Shown here piece by piece: positions 27,201 to 36,200 of a stretch of 64,000 nucleotides of DNA (position 1 is the first letter of the stretch; each line of letters starts with the position of its first letter). The translations under genes were made by a program, and so were the position numbers. The stretch is from Micromussa lordhowensis (lineage: Eukaryota > Cnidaria > Anthozoa > Scleractinia > Lobophylliidae), in contig OZ026605.1 in the NCBI GenBank assembly GCA_964020085.1, forward strand, positions 7,979,520 through 8,043,519, written 5' to 3'. The notes under the pieces are model-generated. The model was not told the origin of the DNA. It searched no databases and saw only the letters and a list, made by a program, of their open reading frames with translations.

Positions 27201-30200
27201 ACACGAAAGCTACAGACAGCTCCTTAGCACCTGTTGTGGATAAAACATACTGTAAGAAACGGACGTATATGGAATCCCACACCATTTAGACTTTATTTTG
27301 GTCCGAACACAAGCTAAATGAGTTATTTGCTATTTAAAGAGCCCCTTTAATACAGCCTCTCCATTAATACGGCCAAATTTTTATGGCTCGTTTGTGACCG
27401 AATTAACAGGGCGTAGCACTGTCTTGTAAAGATCCCATTATTATAAATAAAACGTGAATTTCTTAGCCGGAAGCATGGTCATGTTTTCACATCTGTTTCC
27501 CGCTCTAACGAGCTTCAACGTGGAGATTACGCTCTTCCATTAAACATGTTGTTGATGCTGGTGATATAAATTGGCTTTCGATAAATCTCAGTGTTTTCTA
27601 TGATTAAAAAGAGTTTTCCTCGTCGCCTCTGAAGTACTTGTGTCTTTCCCATTTTACGATCATCTTGAGTGAAAAGTTCAGCTTCGGCTTTCAATATACT
27701 AATAGCCAAGCAGGCAGTACTCTAAGGAATTGTTATTATCTATATTTTCTGCAATTAGTAGACGAGAAATAGAGTACATATAAAGATTGTTGTTGTTGTT
27801 AATGTTGTTTGTTGTTGTTTTTTTTAATGTTATTGTTGTTATTGTTGTTGAACACATCACGCCTTTTTCTGTAACATTCTGGTCACTGATGGGAAACAAT
27901 ACCCGATTGTTTTTTTAAGTTAATTTTAATTGTTTGTTTTTCAATCTTCATGTGACCACAAATCAACCAAAAACAGCGGCCAGAGGTATACCTGGAACAA
28001 CTGCACCAAATAATAAACTGATCAACGTACTTGCCTTTTAATGAAAGCATTGCATCTCTCGATGACACCTGGGCTTTCAAAGCTGTTGCAAGACAAGAGT
28101 AATATCCAACGTGTCTGTCACTTACAGAGATAATCTTTATAATTAGCTTTAAGCTTTCGTTTAGATTGCTTTGAAATACCGTAACGCTAGCGTCAGTAAA
28201 TGGAATCCCATCTTTAAGCCACGTGATGTTAGGACGTGGCGAGCCCTGGGCACCGCACGTGAACTCCGCGGTGTCATGACGTGATACCAAAATACTCTTA
28301 GGATGGAGGTAAAAAGAGGGCTCCGTCATATCTAAAGAACAATAATACGCAGCTAAGTTTCAGTAAACAAGTCTCTATGAAAATTACAAAGGTAAAGATC
28401 CCATTATTATAAATAAAACGTGAATTTCTTAGAGAAGCATGGTCATTTTTTTCACATCTGTTTCCCGCTCTAACGAGCTTCAACGTGGAGCTCTTCCATT
28501 AAACATGCTGTTAATGCTGGTGATATAAATTGGCTTCGATAAATCTGTTTTCTATAAGTAAAAAGAGTTTTCCTCATCGCCTCTGAAGTACTTGTGTCTT
28601 TCCCATTTTACGATCATCTTGGGTGAAAAGTTCAGCTTCGCTTTCAATATATTAATAGCCAGGCAGCCAGTACTCTAAGGAATTGTTATTATCTATATTT
28701 TCTGCAATTAGAAGACGAGAAATAGAGTGCATATAAAGATTGTTGTTGTTAATGTTGTTTGTTGTTGTTTTTGTTAATGTTATTGTTGTTATTGTTGTTG
28801 AACACATCACGCCTTTTTCTGTGACATTCTGGTCACTGATGGGAAACAATACCCGATTTTTTTTTTTAAGTTAATTTTAATTGTTTGTTTTTCAATCTTC
28901 ATGTGACCACAAATCAACCAAAAACAGCGGCCAGAGGTATACCTGGAACAACTGCACCAAATAATAAACTGATCAACGTACTTGCCTTTTAATGAAAGCA
29001 TTGCATCTCTCGATGACACCTGGGCTTTCAAAGCTGTTGCAAGACAAGAGTAATATCCAACGTGTCTGTCAGTTACAGAGATAATCTTCATAATTAGCTT
29101 TAAGCTTTCGTTTAGATTGCTTTGAAATACCGTAACGCTAGCGTCAGTAAATGGAATCCCATCTTTAAGCCACGTGATGTTAGGACGTGGCGAGCCCTGG
29201 GCACCGCACGTGAACTCCGCGATGTCATGACGTGATACCAAAATACTCTTAGGATGGAGGTAAAAAGAGGGCTCCGTCATATCTAAAGAACAACAATACG
29301 CAGCTAAGTTTCAGCAACAAGTCTCTATGACAATTACAAAGGTCAATAGTGAATGCATCTAGTAATCTTCGCTTTTGAACCACCCAAATTAAATATTCAG
29401 CGTATGATTTCGACCGAGAAGTACTAGCCCAGAGATCAAATGCTCAGTTATTTTGCTTATTTCTCTGGCATTGAACTCAATTGGAGTACTGAGAATTATA
29501 TTGTATTCAAAACCATTTTGGGAACATCAAAATATACATGCGTTGTAAACAGTAACTAACAGGTTAGCGCACATGTAGCTAGTTACCTGGAATTTTTGGA
29601 GCTCTTTTTGAGATGGTTACCGTCGCTTCCTTGGAGAGTGTGCTTCCTACTGAATTGCTGGCAACACATCGGTACTTCTGCAACTGTTCTGTTATTTTAG
29701 TAAAGACAAGCACCAGCGTCGAAACACTTCCATTTTGAACCACGGTGCCATTTATAACTGACGAGTTGTTATTTAACCAATTAATAACAGGATGTGGGAA
29801 GCCATGTGCTTCACAGGATAGGGCTACTGTCTTTACGTTGGTGTCAAGGTAAGCAAAAGTCGATTGAGGGTGGTTTCTAAAAACCGGTTTCCACAGGACT
29901 GAAATTAGACAAAATAATACTTAAACACCAAGAAAATACAAATAATAAATAAATAAATGCATACTTTATCTGGTGTCAGAGGGTCCTTTATTTTATATCC
30001 TACGATAAATACTATACTTGATAAGACTATTGTTGTCGATAACGAAATACACCAATTTTGTTATATTAATTGTAAAAGAAATGCAACTGTTTTCGAGCTT
30101 TGTATCCTTAATACTATAGTCCTATCCAGCCCGAAGAAGGACCAGGAAGACGTGCCTTTGAGGACCAACCTACGTTGATACTTTCTATATCTTTTAGAAC

Positions 30201-33200
30201 GCACTGCCTGAAAAAGAAAGGAAAACGTCAAAATGCGAATATTTTTTATCCTTGCCTTTATTCCGTCAACTGCTCATGCTAGATTTGCCTTTATATCAGG
30301 CCAATAGAGTAAGGCTTTTAGGGTGAGGTTTCTCACGGGGAGTTTTTTTTGTTTAATCATACTAACAGTTACAACCCTCTAATTTGTAAGCTCGTGTACC
30401 TGTTAAATTCACACCAGAAGTTCTGTTCCAGCCTTCAGTGCTGTTTGCCTCACACCAATACCTCCCTTGATCGTTCAGGCGAACGGAGTCAAAAGCTAGT
30501 ATGGAGTGACCTTTAAATTCTTTCACAGACGAGCTTGGCACGCGATGACCATCCTTGAACCAAGTGATACCTGGACGTGGAATACCTGACGCCTGGCAAC
30601 TCAGATTGGCTTTACTTCCCTCGGAAAAGTTTCTCTGACTTGGAAGGTCGACATTGAAATGTGGTGGTAATGGATCTGCAGTAGGAAATCTCGAATAAAT
30701 CAGCGGGTTTGAAAAATCCAAAATGCAATTACCCAAGTTTAATGACCCCCAAATCAATCAACAGCCTCGTGCTTTTAATTAGGGAACGGAGATGATGGCA
30801 ACGACCGGAAGTCAGTTCAACGCACTTTCAAGGAACTCCGCATGTTCGTCTCTTTCGGTTTGTCGTCCGGCAGTCGTCGACGACCGAATTTACAGTGATT
30901 TGCCGTTCTTTTTAAAACGTAAGTAGTTTTACCCATTTAATCAGCACACTAATCAGTGGCTGGTATTTTGTTATTCGTCGAGTTATAAGTAACGCCTTTG
31001 GAATAACAATATCACGGCCTGATGTCACGACTTACCTTCAAACTTCAATGTAAGTTTATCCTGCGTGCATTCCATGTTATTCAATGACACGCATTCGTAT
31101 TTACCGGAATTGCTCTTCCTGGCATTTTGGATGAAAAGCTTACAGACAAGTGACGAATCTCCATTCCCATCGCACTCTTTCTTATATTCATCGTAGTTCT
31201 CGTTGTAAAAGTATAGAATCGAATATGGTTGAGCATCCTGAAGATTTCCCGCCTTTGAAGAGTTGCTGGTGCAAACGATTGTTATGTCGTAGCCAGTTGG
31301 AAGGACGTCTTGACCCGAAAATTCCAAAGTGTTTAGAGACATAGAAGGAGCTTGAGGATCTGTTAAAGATTTTCATTTCAGTTAATCCAAGTTTCTCTTT
31401 GCGGATTTTAAGTACATAAAACTTCATTCATATGGATACAAACTGCAAAAGAGTCAGTTACTAAATTAGGGAGTCGTTATATATATATATTTTTTTTCTT
31501 TTCGCGAAAAGCTTGAAGCTTTTTTATGACTTTGTATTGACCTTACTGACTGAAAAATAGTCTGGCTAGATGTTTCCGTGTGATAAATAGTTGTCCACTT
31601 CTTCCAAGTCAGTTAGGCTTTTTAACCCGAATTAAAAGATCCCATATTTTTACTATTTTTGTGCTCTTGCAAAGAAAAAGAGAGCGAGAAGATATAGTCC
31701 CTAAACTACTCCACTATTTAAGAGCCAATGCCTCTAAAAATCAAGCTAAAGTGAAATTTCGTGGCCAGAGCGGAAATTTTTTTTTCGCTGATATTTTGCT
31801 ATTCATTAGCTATTGGTAAGTAACTAAACGTGATGTAGTTTGTTTTCAGAAAGGCCGCTTCAATTTGGAGGAAATCGATAAAATCTATTTCGCTGTCGGT
31901 AACTTCAAAACAGCAAAAATTTGACACGAAATGGGCCGTCCTCAAAATTTCTTTTGGACGCAAAAACGAAGAAAGCGAGCAAAAATATCTTCCGCTACTT
32001 TAGTTCATAGAGGGTTTTACTTCTAGTTGGATGGTAAATATTCAACTTAACCGTAATCTGAGCGGCAAATATTAATAATTTAGAACTGCTTCACTCTTAA
32101 GAGACAAAAATTTATATTTTAGCCGACAGTCGCGTTTAAAATTTTAGGCATGTGCTACACCTTGGTTTGCCCTGAGACTCAGGCCATAAGGTCTTTAAGC
32201 ACTGAACTAAAACATATGTAAAAACTGACTTGGGTAATTTAGTTTTCGCTTCACACGAATTCTCCGAAATTGAACAAAATTTGGTTGAAATATGAGACCA
32301 TAAGTGGCGGTTTGTTGGTGTTTACGACGGTTTGCCGCTACTCTCGCAAGACCTTACCACTTAACTCCCAATACCTTGTTAAAGATTTGTGTTGACAAAA
32401 TTATCTTAATGTCTTACCCTTTTCTTGTTGACTTTAACTTTGTCCCTGGCAATTTGCTTCCTGGTCCCAGTGCTCAACGAACTCAAGGCAATGTTCGAAC
32501 ATTTTCACTTCCGCCCGTGGACGTTTAATAATCGATCACTTACCAGAAATATTAATTAAATTCCATCAGTCCTTTATTTTCGATCCAATTTGTACAGGTT
32601 GTACAGTTTCAAAGTTGAATCTTTCAAAAAGTTGAAAGTAATTTACAGCTAAACGTTCCAGTAGCCAACGAAACATTTGTCTTTGATAGCTGTAGTCACG
32701 GTTGCGTGACAGAATAAAATTATTCCCACCGGGAGTGTAGAGAAACAACGACGCAAAAAAGGAGATGTTTCCATTGTTTTAGATTGCTCTTTAAGTTGAC
32801 ATTTTGTTATTTTCTACATTCTTTCCTTCAAAATTCAACTGTGTATCAAAGAGTATGTTTTTATTCTATTTTTGTTCGTCAAGTCGTAAATGATTGTGTT
32901 CCAGTCTACGACTCCACATATATTTTCGCAATACCGTTTTGCTTCAAGGCAAAACGATTGTCATGGATGTCTTACAAAATTAAAAACAAAAAGTTTCTTT
33001 TTCCAGAATTAAAAACAAACAACCGAAAACAATCTCTTGTGTCCATTTTCTATGAGACTTATGGTGTAAAGCACTGTGCCCATTACTATAATCATGCCGA
33101 TGTTTATTGGTTTACCTACATATAGGTAAGTCTTTCAGACCGCTACTGACACATGACATATATGTTCTGATATATCACAGATACACAGTTTAAACTTCTC

Positions 33201-36200
33201 CCTGACATGTGCATTTTCTGCCAAAGGTGATCAGCCTCTCGATGTAAGGAGCTTTCCTTTTCACTTTGATGTCGGTTGTCGGGATATCAAAGTGCACACA
33301 GATGTCCTGAAGCATCTGAATTGCAAATTTTGACAGCTTTGATTCCGCAATAAGTTCGCAAATGTTGTAACTGTCATAGCAGATGGGGTGACGGAGGGAA
33401 ACTTCTTGAAGGATCTCACTTCTCAGCTTCCTGAAGGCTTCTTCATTCTCTACGTTCTGGCTCTCTTCAATGTCACTCTCTGTCATTTCGTCATTTTCAA
33501 GAGCGCGCTTCGAGGCTAACCTCGGGAAGAAACTTGAAACTTGCTGACCCTTCAGAAACTCAGAACTTGTAAAAAGGCGGTTTCCATTGTTGTCCCTGGC
33601 AGTCATCATGGACTTGGCTACAGACGCTGCATCCGCTTTCTGGCCAGTCGTCTCTCCAATTTACTGGTCAAGTAATCTTTTTGTTTCTCTGTAAATCTTG
33701 TTCTTCGAACATGACTAGACTTTAGGGCCCATCCCATCGGTAAACACGGCTGACTTGTGAGGTTTAGATGCTTTCTAACTTGTATCTGTGGTATACCACA
33801 AAACTGGTGCTGTAGTCTGTCTGCGTAGCCCAGCACTGCTTTGTCAAGAAGCGTCTCATTCTCTAAAGCACGTTCGTGTTTTCCAAGATCCAAATGGCGC
33901 TGTAAGGAGGAAAACCTTTGATATGTTTTCACACATCCTTCCTCCGGACAGGAAAAAAGAGGAAAAGTTGAGGTATCAACCATAGGCTCCTCCTCAGCGT
34001 CTGAAGAATTAGTAGCTCTGCACGGCTGGGGCCTGGACTTCACTTTAATGAAGTGTGCGTTTGGCATTCTCTTGGCTGTATCTCCAATTTTGCCTATCGA
34101 TCATCTTTCTTTCGCGCCGGCGTGCTGCAGCCTGAAGGCCTGCAATAGGCCATTTCCGAATTACCTTCGAAGCGAGTCTTGGTGCTCATCTTTTCATGTC
34201 CAAATCAATTTTCATTCACACGCAAATTAAACTCATTTTCATGTGAATGGAAATTGATTTGCATATGAAAAGAGGAGTACCAAGACTCGCTTCGAAAAAG
34301 AGGCCTGAGATAATTCGGAAATGGCCTATTGAAATATTGAAACAGTTCTAGACAAACCTACAAAAAACAAACCATCACCATTTCTGAGGTTTCTACGGTT
34401 GAATCCTCGTTGCTGTGTTAATTACGGTTTATTTATAACGAAATAACAAAACACCGTATTGCATCTCAAATGAACAAAACTTTTAGAACTCTGATAAAAC
34501 ATCCATTTTACTGACACTTTTGTCGAGAATAAGAACAATGTTGATATTTATATTTTAAAGAGTGCAAACCTGAGCCAACAGCTAGAAAAACTCCAGTTTC
34601 CTGTAACACTGCGTAGGAGCCCGCCTTGCTTAAACCTCTGTCTGCTTTTGGTCTTTTGCTGATATCCTCGCTATGACAAGATAGTATTGAAGGCACTTTA
34701 CACTTTTCCGGAACTCGACGTGTCCATCCAATACCAAGCGATGCTCTATGTGCTGGACATACTGTCATCTGCTCAATATTTCGAGGATAGGAGAAGATGG
34801 ATGCTCTCGCTAGAATTAATTCAACTTCATTATCTATGCCTTGAAACGCAAACATCGCGGTTACATCCCGCTGACAGCTAAGTAATGGAATACATTCCTC
34901 TGCTCGGTTCCTGTCTCTTCTGTCGTGACCACATTGGCCTCCCACAATCGATAAAAATGAACAAGTATTGTCCATGTTCCTAGATGGTTTCAACCAGTTT
35001 CCGTGTTTTCAGCTCTTTAGTTTATTGAGTTATTTTTTGTAAAAAAAATATCTCTTAGTCGGCGGGATGAGTATGTTGTGGACGGGTCAATGGATCAGTG
35101 AGAGATGTATGTATGTCACACCAATCAGATCGGATCTACTATAAACAGCCAATCAAGTTTCTTGTTTTAAAAGTAAATGGTATATGAGAAGATTTGATCC
35201 CGATACAGTTCAGAACTGCCATATTTATTCTTCTATAAAAGAGGAGGAAGTATTCATATATTGGGTTTACTTCGGCATTTTCTGTGAGTTAGGCTTAGGA
35301 TTTTAGTTATGGAGGAGATAAGCCTTGAGGTATGAAACAGTGCGTGGGTAGTTGTATGCAAATGGCCGAGATGTTTTTATTGTTAGTTACAAAGGTAACT
35401 TGATATTTTTGTTTTTCACAAGGAGTAAATTCAATTAGACGTCACGCATCGTTGCTTCTAGTTCTTACGAAATGTTTTAGAGGAGACGAGACTATTTTGA
35501 TTTGAAACAGTTCGAACGTTTACAATAGGTACAGGTAACAGTTGCTGTGTTCTTGTTGCGTGCAAATATAACGAGATATTTTTATTTTTTCGTTACAAAG
35601 GGTAATTTGACACTTGTTTTTCACAAGGGAGTAAATTCAATTAGAGCTGGCAAATCATCACCACTTGTTCCCACGAGATGCTTGCTATTTTTAGTTACAA
35701 ATGATAACTTGATATTTTTGTTTTTCACAAGGCGTAAATTCAATTAGACGTCACGCATCGTTGCTTCTAGTTCTTACGAAATGTTTTAGAGGAGACGAGA
35801 CTATTTTGATTTGAAAGAGTTCGAACGTTTACAATAGGTACAGGTAACGATTGTTTTGTTGTTGTTGCATGGAAATAAAACGAGATATTTTATTTTTTAG
35901 TTACAAAGGGTAATTTGACACTTGTTTTCCACAAGGGAGTAAATTCAATTAGAGCTGGCAAATCATCACCACTTGTTCCCACGAGATGCTTGCTATTTTT
36001 AGTTACAAATGGTAATTTGACACTTTTGTTTTTCATATGGGAATGAATTAAATTAGACTGTCAACGTGTCAGAGGTGATTTTTCTCTTCTTTTTTTTCGG
36101 TAAACTAGTGTTGTTGTGTAAAAAGGGTTAACTAAATTGTCACTGTAAAAACTCCCTTAAATGCTCCTATCTTCATAACCTTTTAATTAAAAAAAATAAC

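Larger units (their letters stand above)
27427..29343. repeat. Recent tandem duplication (2 x about 0.96 kb) containing one Ig exon
   Basis: Copy 1 (27,427-28,391) and copy 2 (28,392-29,343) share the same order of sequence throughout: GATCCCATTATTATAAATAA start, a GTT-rich microsatellite, the Ig exon and an end at CAATTACAAAGGT. They differ by scattered substitutions and short deletions. Both exons keep frame, acceptor and the unusual GC donor. Confidence 0.9.
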
